Below, piece by piece: positions 1 to 12,659 of a stretch of 64,000 bases of DNA. Origin of the DNA: Henckelia pumila (Eukaryota > Streptophyta > Magnoliopsida > Lamiales > Gesneriaceae). The translations under genes were made by a program, and so were the position numbers. Under the pieces are notes generated by a model, which searched no databases, was not told the DNA's origin, and saw only the letters and a list, made by a program, of their open reading frames with translations. The first letter of the stretch is position 1, and every line of letters starts with the position of its first letter. The stretch spans positions 137,166,242 to 137,230,241 of the forward strand of contig NC_133123.1 of assembly GCF_033568475.1 (NCBI RefSeq), in the 5' to 3' direction.

Positions 1-1611
1 CCGTTAGATTTCAGATTCGAGTTGAGGTTCACGATCACCGCAACGAGGGCGTCGATTTGACGTAAGTTTTGCTACGATCCACGAACTTTGAATTTTGTTG
101 GGTTGTCAGAATTTGATAATTTTCGGGTATGTTGTGCTTGAGCTAGCATAGATCGTGTATTCGTAGTCGGTTTGGAAAAAAAACGAAGTTTGGATTTTAT
201 ATGAATTTTTAGGCTTAAATTCGAAAATGAGTCTTTGGATTTTGTTGGATTTTGTTGTGTTTTGATGGATTGGAAGATGATATGAGTTGTTTTGAATGGT
301 TTATGATGTTGTTGATTTTTGGTTTGACCGTTATAGCCGTTTTGCCGTCGAAATCGAGTTTTGGGTTATCAGTTGTTTGTTTGGTTCAATTCCGGGTTTG
401 TTTGAGTAGTTGGATTGACACCGAATCCGTATATTCTTCATTTTCAGATTTGGATTGGAGTTTCGGGTTTGGATCGAACTTGGAAGTTGAATCGAATCGA
501 GAGTTGGAGACGATTTGAATCCTCGACGGACTTGAAAGGTAAAAGATGACATTGATTCGAATGGGGTTGAATACTCGAGTTCGATTGACTCTCGAGCCCC
601 GAAAATCACATACTTCATGTTAATTGCTTGTGTGAACTTGATTGATTAATTATTTACACTTGCATTCATATTGAGCCGATTATTCGATTTGTTTTGAAGA
701 TAGATGTTTTAGGGAGCTATATTGAAGTGGCTTTGGATTTCGAGTTTTTCCAAGTGCCAGAATACTTCTTATAGTTGCTCTGAAGTCTAGGGGTTGAGTT
801 GAACGACATCCACCCCGAATGGGTGTGTCGGTGAGTTGTTGTGAAGACTTGGCCCCGGGATCCCAATCGAGTACCGATTGATATTCGATTATCCGATTAG
901 ATAATCCCGAGTTTTGAAGTCATGCATTCATTCATTCTCATTTTGATTTGTTATTGATTATTACAATTCAATCTGAGGTGTTTATCTGATATTACATGTC
1001 TGTCCCTTTTACTAAGAAATTATATTTCTAACCGGTTTATCCGGCTGTGTCTTTGTTTGTATGTGTACTTGGCAACAGGAGGATCAAAAGCTGGACTGAG
1101 TCGTCTTGGTTAGCTTGGGGTGAGATTGATAGAAGTGAGACTTCGCGTCGTAGGGTCGAGTTTGTTGAACTTGTATTAGTTTTGCTGAGTCTTTTGAACT
1201 CTATTTTAGAACTCGACTTTTGGTTGTAATTGTTGGGCAGAGCTTAGAACCCGTTGTATGTTCTAAATATGGATTTGTATTGTATTTAAGTCTTGAAATA
1301 TCTAGAATTTCCTTTGTTGATTTTTTCCCAGGCTCTCCCTCCCTTTCTGTCCATTTTGCCTGCGCGCGGGCGAGGAGCCTGGAGAGGCTCGGGAGTTTTT
1401 GCCCGCGCGCGCGTGAGCTCTCCTCTCGCGCGGGCGTTAGCATTTCCGCGAGCCTCTGCTCGCGTAGCCTGCGCGCGCGCGAGGTGATGACCTCGCGCGG
1501 GCGCGAGGCTCTCTTTAAAAAAAAAAAAAAAATTGATTCGATTTTACGCGGCTTTTCGTGTTCGATTTTGTGTGATTATTCGAGAATAGAAGATTAAAAA
1601 CGGGGTCTCAC

Positions 1612-1612
<1 letters not shown>
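1..1612. mobile_element. Truncated LTR at left edge, same family as the 26.5 kb solo LTR
   Basis: This stretch aligns along its length with about 26870-28512, the right four fifths of the complete solo LTR. Shared landmarks are a GTAAGTTTT near 61 and 26896, the TTATCCGGCTGT block near 1037 and 27966, and the GGTCTCACA / GGTCGTCACA terminus. It ends in CA at 1612, directly against an (AAT)n tract. The 5' part lies outside the window, so I cannot tell a solo LTR from one end of a full element. Positions 1358-1513 form a GC-rich block of CGCGCG and GCGAGG words, unlike the AT-rich surroundings. The short ORFs inside have no recognisable product. Confidence 0.75.

Positions 1613-1643
<31 letters not shown>
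1612..1643. repeat. (AAT)n microsatellite
   Basis: About ten AAT units directly follow the CA end of the left-edge LTR. Confidence 0.95.
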
Positions 1644-2662
1644 GTGTTATTTACACTCCAATTTTTGTTAAACACACTTCATTCATTACTGTTGTACTAC
1701 AAGTTGACTATATTACCCTTTAATAATTTTAGTAAATTCTCAATATACTCTCATAAATTCCTAAAATAAGTTTTCTAAACTTTAACCATTCAAAATATTA
1801 TAGTTATATTTGTCAATATTGTTAAATATTATAGAATACAAACAAATTATAAAAAATTATTGATCAAAATAATGTTCATTATTATGTTGTATTTCAAATT
1901 TTTGAAAAAATAAAAAAAGATAATATTTCATTCTTATTTTTGTCATAATTTATGCTAATTTTTATTTTTAACTTTAAAACTCAAACTTTTAATTTAATCA
2001 CAATATCTAATGAAAGATATATGGCTACCAATAAAACAAAATATACATTTTCAATTGAAGTTAATATATTTGTATAATAAACATTCTTGTAAAAAAAAAG
2101 TATAAATTTATATAAAATGAATTGTGTCATTGCAGTTATGCTTTTAATCACTAAAATATATATTACATGCTTTCAAATAAATATTCTAAAATAATAAAAT
2201 ATCTTCTTATTTTTTTTATCTTAATTTAAACATATGTAAATTTAAACATTATGTCAAACACTTAACTTTTAGATAAATCAAAATTTTGTAACCTGTTAGA
2301 TTTATGTATTTTATAAAAAAATATTTAATAACATTTTGTATATTGTACAAAATATTGAGATATAATATGAATAATATTCATTTTTTTGAATCAATAATAT
2401 TAACTTTTTAAGACTAAGAAAATATTTTTTTGTTGTTTTATAATTTATTTTCATATGGAAAAAAACCGTTACTATTTTTTGAGGTATTTAAATTTTAGTT
2501 GTAACAAATATAAGGATTGGATTTGGGGTTTTTAATGTAAATAGAAATTTTATTGCATAGGAAAGTAATTAATTAAAGGATAAGTTTGTCCATAAAAAAA
2601 TTATATTGATAAGATGAAATGTTATTAATTTTTTTGGATTGTAAAAAAAAAAAATAAAAAAT

Positions 2663-2665
<3 letters not shown>
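1644..2665. other. AT-rich intergenic stretch, no gene seen
   Basis: The stretch is strongly AT-rich with many homopolymer runs. I see no ORF with protein-like composition and no element ends. It separates the LTR fragment from the EDRF1-like gene. Confidence 0.6.

Positions 2666-2733
<68 letters not shown>
2666..2733. repeat. (TA)n microsatellite just upstream of the EDRF1-like gene
   Basis: An almost pure TA tract of about 66 bp ends roughly 104 bp before the ATG at 2837. It lies in the presumed promoter or 5' UTR. Confidence 0.95.
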
Positions 2734-2735
<2 letters not shown>

Positions 2736-2836
2736 ACCGTAGAAACGGCAAACGAGAAATGAGATATCCAATCCTCATATTTCCCATGGCTAGCTTTCGG
2801 TAAAAACCTAGCTCGGCCATTGTTATTTCAGTGAGA

Positions 2837-5800
2837 ATGGAGAAACGAGGCTCGGGCTCGGTCTCACGGGAGCTGCAATGCGTGGGGAGACTGGAAATCG
2901 CGAGGCCCAAGCCCGCGGGCTTTCTGTGTGGATCCATACCTGTGACCACCGATGAATTTCATGATGTCTCCTCGGTCGCCCTTGTTCCTTCTATCCATAC
3001 GTATGTATACGGCGGAATCAACGGAACTTCGTGACTGCGATTTTTTTATTTTATGTGTGGTGTGCTCCCATCTTGAAAATACTAGCTAAAAAAGTTTTAT
3101 CTGTATAATTCAAATCCAAGTGCTCGAATTTCTATTTTGTCTCGGTAACTTATAATTTAGCTAAATCGTCATTTTTTATTCGATTGATTAACTATCAGAA
3201 TTCGTTGTTCTGAAATTGGAGCAGAACGAGTGTTTCTCAACGAGTAAACTGAGAGTATATCGTGGCATTTCTGTGGGAATCCAAAATTTGGTAAATCTTA
3301 GTAGCAGAAGCAGTTGATATGCATTTTCTTTTGTCTGGAGCTTTAATGGTGGTTGTTATTGTGCTTTCTTTCTCCCGTATATTTTAGTGTGTTTGTGTGC
3401 ATCTGATGATTATGCTTTCAAAGATTTGGTCTCGACACCTTTTACATATATATATTTTTTTCTAATTTGGATATCAGTGTGTATATAACCTTGAATAGTG
3501 TTAGGCATTTGGGATTCCTTTGTTAAAAAAGATTAATTTTACCGTGTAACTAGTGGGGATCGTCTATGAGTCACATTTTGTTTTTTATTGGCATTTCATA
3601 TTTAGGGTAGAGGCTCCAAGGTATCAGATGATTCCTACAGAAACGGATCTGAATGCACTTCCTTTACTTTCAAGTATTCCAGATAGAGTACTCCCGATTG
3701 CAGCTGCACAGTCGAGGACAAGCAATGGTATTTTTTTCACTTGCATGATCATTGTCATTTAAGACTTTACCCCTTTTTCTCTGCTGGAGCAAGACAATTT
3801 AAAATAAATGGACGCATGCTGGTGGATGACTATTGCTGCATGTTGATATTTATCATATCTGTTATGTGCATGTTGTCTCGCATCATATATGAAGTATTTG
3901 GTTTTTCTCATCAGAATGCTTCCTGAACTAAAACTGATTTTTCCACAACCCAGCCATTTCAGGAGGGCAACATAAACATAGTGCAGAATGTTTTATTCCC
4001 TCATTTTCTTATGTATATTGTTGCTAGATAATCTAGTTTATTTATTGTATCCTGATAGAACCTCAATTTCCCCCCTTTAGTTTTTGCATCAGCACTTTCA
4101 ACGTGATTGAATTTGATAAACTCTAGTCAATCATTGAAAACCTTTATTCGCCAACTGCTAATTCTTCACTAATACTGTGAATATAATTGATTTCTGAGAC
4201 TTGTGCAAAGACCTCCAGGTTTAAGGGATAGCCTTTATACAACCTTCTGGAATTTTTGGTTGTTTTCTGAGAGCGGAGTAACCAGTAGATAAGCGAATCC
4301 TCTATAGGTAATAGTCTCTTGAAAATATTTATATTTGTGCTACTGCTGGCAGATTCAAAGTGGCAAGATGAGCCAATTGTGTCAAGTCTTGTGAGGAAAG
4401 GTGAAGCACTTGCCGTGTCTGGTTTGGTTGAGTATGGAGATGAGATTGATGTAATCGCCCCGACTGATATATTAAAACAAATATTTAAGATACCATACTC
4501 CAAGGCTCGAGTGTCAATAGCAGTTCACCGTGTTGGACAGACGCTTATCCTGAATGCTGGGTGAGCATCGTGGCAATTTGTAGTCTCTGTTTGTTGAATG
4601 CTTTTCTCAATGTTTTTTGGTGCAGGCCTGATGCTGAAGAGGGAGAAACACTTATTCGAAGACATAGTCATCAGCCAAAATGTGTAGATCAGTCATTGTT
4701 TCTGAATTTTGCTATGCATTCAGTAAGAATGGAGGCTTGTGATTGCCCACCTAGTCACAATTCTTCGTCAGATGAGAATTTTAGATCATCTAATTATCCT
4801 GATCGACACATGTCAAGTGATGGCTCACTTCGATCTTTGGACCATCTGGCACATGGACATACATCCTTAGGGAGTGATGGTATTCGAGGGAAAAGCTATG
4901 TCCGTAATCAGGACTTCAAGTCGGATGAAAAGGAAAAATCTTTTTGGGGGAAGAAGAATAAGAGGCATACAGATCTTGATGGTGTCAGTGAGGTCTCAGA
5001 AGTTAAAGAAAAGCCGAGGCACCCTGTGCAAGAATCTGAAAAGTACCGAAGAGCTGGTGAAGATGCATTTTTAAGGATGCTGTTTTGGCAGTTTCACAAT
5101 TTCCGTATGCTTCTCGGTAGTGACTTGCTCATCTTTAGTAACGAAAAATACGCTGCCGTGAGCTTGCACTTGTGGGATGTGTCAAGGAAGGTGGGTGTTG
5201 AACATTGAAATGGGACTTCTTGTCACCTCATATTTGCACACACTCACTATATTTTGGTTATTGAAATTCCATTTGAATTCTATCAAGTGTACTTATTGAA
5301 GACATTTTCAGGTCACCCCATTAACCTGGCTTGAAGCTTGGCTTGACAACTTTATGGCCAGTGTTCCAGAATTGGCCATTTGCTATCATCAGGATGGTGT
5401 TGTTCAAGGTTACGAACTACTGAAAACGGATGATATTTTTCTTCTAAAGGGTGTCTCTGATGATGGAACTCCAGCTTTCCAGCCCCATGTCGTCCAACAG
5501 AACGGACTTTCTGTTTTGAGGTTTCTTGAGGAAAACTGCAAACAAGATCCTGGTTCTTACTGGGTACAATTTTTTATTTATAATGTCTTCTTAAACTTTG
5601 TGATATTGGTTGTACATTCATTTCATTGCTTTGCTATCAAATTGCAGCTTTGTAAAAGTGCTGGAGAAGATGTCATCCAACTGTTTGATCTGTCTGTCCT
5701 TCCCCAAACACATGGTACTGATCGTTGTCATGATAGCGCCGGTTCTCTGCCATCTTTATTATACAGAGGGAGAAGTGATTCAATACTCTCATTGGGAACT

Positions 5801-8800
5801 CTACTGTACAGAATCGCACATAGACTTTCACTCTCTATGGTGATACAAATTTTATGATCAATTTACTTTTTCTGTCTCCTTTCCGCTACTAAACTGACTT
5901 TTTTTTAGCAGTCTCCTGATAACAGGGCGAGGTGCTATAGGTTTTTCAAAAAATGTCTCAGTTTCCTGGATGAGCCAAATCATCTAGTATGTTTCCAGTA
6001 AAGCTGAGTTAATAGATTCTATGTATTCACTTGTGTGTTAAATTAAGTTAGAAACCCGTTGTGATTGTTTTGAGTGTGGTGACCAGGTTGTACGTGCACT
6101 TGCGCACGAACAATTTGCTAGGCTCCTCTTAAGTTATGATGAAGATTTGGAGTTGACATCTGAAATGTTCCCGGGTGAGCCTGAAGTTACCATTGCCAAC
6201 GCCGAAGAAGAATCCTTTGTCTTGATAAATGGGCTGTCTGCTACAAGTGTCCAAAGTATGGTTAATCCCCCTGTTAAAGAAGTTGAACCACCTGAAAATG
6301 CACTACATCTGCAAAATTTCGTAAGAGAAAATTCAACTGAGATATCATCCAGTGAGAACATATATTCATTCGAAAACGGAGTAGTATCGGGTGCTGGAGT
6401 GGCAGATGAGAAACAGTCCGTTGGTGGAAACACTGAATTTGTGGTCTCTAATATTTCTAAAACCTCTGGTGATGTGGTGGAGACTGCTTCTGATCCATTA
6501 TCCTCCAAGCTGGCTGCAATACATCATGTCTCTCAAGCCATCAAATCTCTCCGATGGACTCGTCAGCTGCAAACTGCCAGACCTGAACTGAATATTGAAA
6601 ATGTATTTGAGGATGATCTACCTTCGTCAATGGACTTTTCTGTTTGTGCCTGCGGGGACTCTGACTGTATTGAAGTTTGTGATATTCGTGAGTGGCTCCC
6701 TACATCAAAAATAGATGATAAACTGTTAAGACTTGTCCTTTTGCTTGGAGAATCCTATTTGGCCCTCGGCCAGGCTTATAAGGATGCTGGCCAGCTGTGT
6801 CAAACCTTGAAGGTTGTAGAATTGGCTTGTTTAATTTATGGATCAATGCCACAAGACACGAGATTTATCTCTTCCATGGTTTGTAGCTCGGCAACGCTGC
6901 CAGAAATTAAAGGTAGAAGTGAAAATATGAAGTCTTTCATGGGTGACTTTTGTTTGACCTTTGATGGCTTATCTTCTAATTACCTCTTCTGGTCCAAGGC
7001 TTGGACTCTTGTTGGGGATGTGTTTGTCGAGTTTTACTTGATGAAAGGACAAGAAACCTCAAGGCAGGCAGAAAGGAAACACAGCACGAAGGACTTGAAA
7101 ATGTCATCCGAAGTATTAAAGGAGGTTGAAAGGCTGAAGAAGAAAATGAGTCAATATAATCAGAATTGTAGTTCCTGTTCTTTGATAAATTGCAGCTGTC
7201 GGAGTGACAGGGCCAGTAGTGGGAGCAGTGCTAGCAGCAGCACCAGAGATAGACGGTCATCGGGTTATGGCAGAAAGCAGAGTAAAATATCACAAGGCAG
7301 CCCCAATTTACAAGTTGGCAAATACGGTGATGATATTAAAAAATTGGACCAGAACAACTCTTTTAAAAGCGAAAATTTGAAGCGCCACAAAAATGATCCA
7401 AGGAATGAAACATGTAGGATTTTAGATGGTATGAAGGAAATAAACTTGGAAGCGACCAGATCTGAAAGAGAAATGGGTTCAGTGGAGAAGGTTAATGAAG
7501 GGTCAGTGCAAAAAGATGGTTCATCGGAGACCTCCATTAAAGGAGAGCATGCTGCAAAACGTGGCGGTATATTTAAATACCTGAGGGGTTCAATATTTGG
7601 AGATGTAGATTCTACTCTCTCTGTTACCCTGAACTGCTATGAAGAAGCTGGAAAAGCTATGGAAGGACTTCCTGCGAGTTCAGCTGAACTACAATCTGTA
7701 GTTAAGAAGAAAGGATGGGTGTGCAATGAACTTGGACGAATCAGGATAGAAAGGAAAGATCTGGGCAAAGCTGAAACTGCTTTTCTCAAAGCAATTGATG
7801 CGTTTAGACAAGTTGAGGACCACATCAATATCATCTTGATCAACTGCAATTTAGGTCATGGACGCCGCTCCTTAGCAGAAGATATGGTGTCAAGGATTGA
7901 AAGTCTCAAGAAACACACTAGATTCCGAAGTGCATATTTGCATGCCCTTGATACCGCCAAATTACAATACAGTGAAGCACTAAGGTATTATGGTGCCGCA
8001 AAAACAGAACTAACTACAATTGCTGAAAAAACTAGTCCTGTCTCCACCGGTTTGAAGAATGAAGTGAGCACGCAGCTTGCCCATACATATCTGAAGCTTG
8101 GCATGCTATTGGCCAGAGAAAATACTGTTGGCGAGCTTTATGAAAATTATGTGCTAGAAGATTACACTAGTTCTTCTCCGATACAAACTCAGAGAGAGCA
8201 TAGGAAACATGAAATATCGGCAAATGATGCAATCAGGGAAGCTTTGTCGCTATACGAATCACTGGGTGACTTGCGAAGACAAGAGACTGCATATGCTCAC
8301 TTTCAACTGGCTTGTTATCAAAGAGATTGTTGCTTGAGGTTTTTAGAGTCGGATCAAATGAACAATTTTGCAAAAGGTGAAAACAGTGTAGTTCAAAAGG
8401 TAAAGCAGTATGCTTCCCTGGCCGAAAGGAATTGGCAGAAGTCCATGGATTTCTACGGGCCAAAAACACACCCTGTAATGTATCTGACTATTCTTATTGA
8501 TATGTCAGCTTTGTCGTCAAGCCTCTCAGATTACCTTCACTCTACTTCGGTATGTTTATGGGTTCTTTTCTTCTCATCTCCTCCAGTTTGAACTTATCTT
8601 TTCATTCCTTTTTAATTTTTTATTTATTATACATGATTCATCAACTCCTCTTATTTGGAAATATAGTATACTATCAATTATCATGATAGACCATCACAAG
8701 AAGATACTGTATTAGTGACTAAATCAATTTCTGACCAATTGGTGATCTAATGTTTTATCCCGTGCCAAGTAAAAAATTGCACCATTTGTTCATGAATGAA

Positions 8801-9245
8801 ACCTGTCTTGGATTTGATGTTTGAATAAATTTTCAGCTGTTTCGAAACCTTTTTCTTAGTGTTTACTCAAAGAAACAGCTTTCTTGCATGTGCTTCTTAG
8901 TCATGTGATGTACTATACTGATTTGTTTGGTTCGTGTACCAGCTGCTTGACTCTGCTCTAACTCGGCTGCTTGAAGGGCACCATCTATCTGAAGAAGCAT
9001 CACCATCACTAAATGACCAAAATCCAGAGGTTTGTGCTAAATTTTGGAGTCAGCTGCAAATGTTGTTGAAGAGTATGTTAGCCGCATCACGGCCCACCAA
9101 AACAAACAAATTTCCATCCAACATTCAGCAATCTCCATCTGGTAAATCTTCAGATGCTAAAAAGCTCTCTGAGCTATATAGAATGTCATTGAAGTCCGCT
9201 GATTTTCGCCAGTTGTCAACGATGCATAGGTTGTGGACATCATAA
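2837..9245 (+). CDS. EDRF1: EDRF1-like protein (erythroid differentiation-related factor 1 homologue), 9 exons
   Basis: I modelled nine exons: 2837-3000, 3606-3727, 4353-4560, 4626-5190, 5312-5563, 5648-5839, 5909-5986, 6087-8549 and 8943-9245. All junctions are GT-AG and stay in frame, giving 1448 aa and a TAA stop. The N-terminal half, with its VAVHRVGQTLILNAG-type segment and the WLEAWLDNFMASVPELAICYH block, matches my memory of the EDRF1 family. Exon 8 (2463 nt) encodes most of the acidic middle, a Cys/Ser-rich linker near residues 888-925 and a C-terminal TPR-like helical region at about 1042-1330. EDRF1 was named from human erythroid work; its role in plants is not established, and nothing here shows one. 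The ATG is preceded closely by GTGAGA and a (TA)n tract. Exon 7 has a TAGCAG tandem acceptor. Family call is from recognition, not a search. Confidence 0.9.
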
Positions 9246-12200
9246 CTTCAATTGTTCATCCCAGACAATGGGATAGTTATCATCAATATTGTGAACCACC
9301 AACATGATTACTTCGTTGGAAAATGTAGGAACTGGTTCATCCATGTAGCGAAGTCCAATATAGTTCAGAACTAAAAATTGTGAGATACTTGTAAGTTGTA
9401 TATTTCTACGTGCATATCTATTTCTACTATAAAAGTATGAATGATTGACAAAGTTTTTCATTGTGAATTTATAACTTTGCCCTCAAATTGTATATGGATC
9501 AAAAAATATGTGTGGGCAATAATGGAAAAATGAGGTAAAAAACAAGGGCAAAAAGGGATTAGAATTTTAGTCATTTTTAATGAAAAATTTATTGCATCAG
9601 CCATATGAGTAATGGAGGTGTATTTATTATCATTTATATTCAATTATCATCTCAAAATTAATTTTTTTATAGACAATGTGTAATATATAATATAAAATTT
9701 CACAAATAATATTTGGCCACAATATTTTTATATTTTTAAATATTTTACTTTTAATATGTTTGTTTGACACAAAAAAATTTTTAAGTTTAAATATTGCAAC
9801 AACAAAAAAATATTAGTTATTTTTATTGTCATAGTGAGAAATAGGGTTAATAATTTCAATAATAATAAAGAGGTTATAACATAATAGTTTATTAATTGAT
9901 TGTAATAGAGAAAACTTTACAAATTCAATATGATGTTTTGAAAATAAATTAAAATAAATTATATTACAATAGTATAAAGGGTTAACTTTACAAATTTTTT
10001 TTTAAAAAAAACTTTACAAATTCAATATGACACACTCTTCGATCAATACTTATTATTGTCTTATTTATATCAATACATTATTTTTATCAATATTTTTGAC
10101 ATTAAATGATATGTTATTTTAAGTTGATATCAATCTTGAGCTTTATTTTTTACTATAATTTAATTTGGAAAAATGAGTTAAAATATTTTTATATTGTCAA
10201 ATATTTTTATTTTTTATATATTTGTTTGAAACAAATTTTAATTTTTTACTATAATTTAATTTGGAGAAATGGGGTAAAATATTTTTATATTGTCAAATAT
10301 TTTAATTTATCATATATTTGTTTGACACAAATTTTTTCTAAATGTAAATATTGCAAAAAAAATAGTTATTTTTATTGTGATAGTTAGAAATAGGTTAATA
10401 ATTTCAATAATAATAAAGTGACTATATCAAAATAGTTTTTTAATTGATTGTATTTATATTAAAATAGTATATATAAAACTTTACAGATTCAATATGATGC
10501 TCTTTTTGATCAATAGTTAGCACTGTCTTATTTATATTAATACATTTTATTATAACATTTGTCTCAATATTTTTGACATCAAATGACATGTTATTTTAAG
10601 TGGATATCAATCTTGCCTTTTTTGTTTTTTTACTATAATTTAATTTAAAGAGTTAAGTACAAAATTAATAGAATAACATACGTAAAAAATAAAAAATATA
10701 AAAAAATTTAAATAATATTCTACGTTATTTAGTAAGTTTAATTATTAATTTTCATTCTAAATTTTACCATTTTAAATAATTTGTAAGTTTTCTTTAATTT
10801 TTTACCGTAAAAAAATGAATGTTTCAAGTACAATATTGATAACTTACAATCACTTTTAAGTTGTACAGATTTCATTATTACTCATACATGATTATTAGTC
10901 TATAATATGATATTATTGATAGTATTTAGAGTAAATGAAAAATGTTAATGTAAAAATTCTTTAAATTTTCTCATACCTCTTTGTCATGTTATGCATATAA
11001 TTAAATGGTTATTAATTACTGAAATTAATTATTATTAGGATTTAAGTAGAATAAAAAATTAATTATATTAATTATTTTTTTAAGAATATCTTCTCACCAT
11101 ATTACATATAAATTAACTTTTAGAGAGAGAGTTGGTCTTTTCTTTTTATTAACTATTCACCCATATGTTATATTATATATAATAAAATCAATGGCGTATA
11201 TTAAAGTGATATTGGAAAGTTAATAGAGTTAAATATATAATTGTTCTACTCATAAATATTTCACTTGGTTTAATTTATTATTTATTTTTTTAAATTGTTA
11301 GTTTGTTTACAAATATACTACATTAGTTTAATAAAATTTGTTAAAAATAATGATTTAATTATAAATTATTAGTAAGTTAATTAAGATGCTAACTTTAATT
11401 GTGTTAATTAACTAAGATTCTTATTATATCTTGATCATTCTAAATTTTATCATTTTTAAAAAGTGCTTTGTTTGATTTTTTTTTACCAATTAAAAAATTT
11501 ATGTATCAAATGTAATACTAATAACTAATAAACACTTTAAAATTATAGAGATTCATTATAACTTATGTCTCTATATGGTTATAAGTCCATAAATTGAAAT
11601 TATCATTTGTATTCAAATTGGATTTAAAAAGTTAATGTAAAAATATTTGAGAAATTTGCTTTGTTGGTCCTCTATTTTTCAGATTTCAGTTTTAGTTCGA
11701 TATTTTTTTATTTTTTTTTGTTGTTGCAATTTTATCTTTTTTTCGATGTGGTGCTGATGTGACATCAATACAGTGTTGTTGTAGAGCTAACATGTAGAGT
11801 GTTACATATGCATTTTCGAGAAAAATGACTGAAATTGCCAAAAATCGGAACATGCAGGACTAAAATTGAATTATGAAAACATGGAGGACTGAAAACGCAA
11901 AGTAACAATCATACATGACCAAAATTACAGTTTTTGCAAAATAATTTTTCAAATATCTTTTTACCATGTTATGTATATAATTAGTGAGTCAATTAATTGA
12001 AAAAATTAAATATTATGATTTAAGTGGGATAGAAAATAAATGATTTTCCATATCTGCTCATCATATTACATATAAATTGATTGTAAGAGAACATTCGTCT
12101 TTTGGTTTTATTATTTATTCACTCATATGTTGTTTTATATATAATAAGACAATTGACGTAGATTAAAATACTATTGAAAAGTTAATATATAATATTAAAT

Positions 12201-12486
12201 ATCTAATATTATTACTTCTAAATGTTTCACTTGGTTTAATTTATTATTTAATTTTTATTATTTGTGTTTACAAATATACTGCAATAATTTAATAAAATTT
12301 GATTAAACGAGTTAATTATAAAGTATGTTTAGTTGTATAAAGTTTCTCTATAATAAAATATAATTTCATCGTATTATATTGTAGAGAACTCAATAATAAT
12401 CAATATAACTTTCTATTAATTATGAAATGCAAATATTCAATTATTAAATATGATATTTGATTGAATTGGCTAAAAAAAACTTCATA
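9246..12486. repeat. AT-rich repeat cluster with internal direct repeats
   Basis: No gene is visible. A block of about 100 bp is tandemly duplicated at 10142-10238 and 10239-10335; each copy has the ACTATAATTTAATTTGG and GTCAAATATTT landmarks. A block around 9830-9935 recurs at 10378-10500. A larger unit, about 10830-11340, recurs at 11500-12320, with the CATATGTT...TATATAATAA and TTTCACTTGGTTTAATTTATTATTTA landmarks in the same order. The second copy carries an extra stretch of about 280 bp (11660-11945). The cluster ends in a Helitron-like 3' terminus at 12516, so it may be the body of non-autonomous Helitrons. Confidence 0.6.
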
Positions 12487-12516
12487 TTACGTGCGTAGCA
12501 CGTGCTTTTTTCCTAG
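12487..12516 (+). mobile_element. Helitron-like 3' terminus (hairpin plus CTAG)
   Basis: A hairpin with stem ACGTGC/GCACGT and loop GTA (12489-12503) is followed nine bases later by CTAG (12513-12516) and then a T. A short GC hairpin just before CTRR is the hallmark of Helitron 3' ends. I could not identify a 5' TC end, so the element length is unknown. Confidence 0.5.
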
Positions 12517-12526
12517 TATATATATA

Positions 12527-12556
12527 CTAGTAAACAACACGTGTGATGCACGTGGT
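12527..12556 (-). mobile_element. Second Helitron-like 3' terminus, opposite orientation
   Basis: Read on the minus strand there is a CACGTG...CACGTG hairpin (12554-12538) followed by CTAG (12530-12527). It faces the plus-strand terminus across a ten-base TA spacer. Its body would extend to the right of 12556. Confidence 0.4.
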
Positions 12557-12659
12557 GACACTTTGTTTATATATAATATATCTATTTATTATTTTTTATA
12601 ATTATCGAGATTTTCACAGCATCATAATAAAAATCATAAAAACTTTAATTATTAATTAT

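Noticed and set aside
1220-1597. 125-aa ORF near the left edge
   Set aside because: It lies within LTR sequence and spans the GC-rich block; its composition follows the repeat. There is no recognisable domain.
10106-10387. 93-aa ORF with an apparent internal protein repeat
   Set aside because: The repetition is the 100-bp AT-rich tandem duplication; the peptide is only Tyr/Phe/Ile/Lys from AT-rich DNA.
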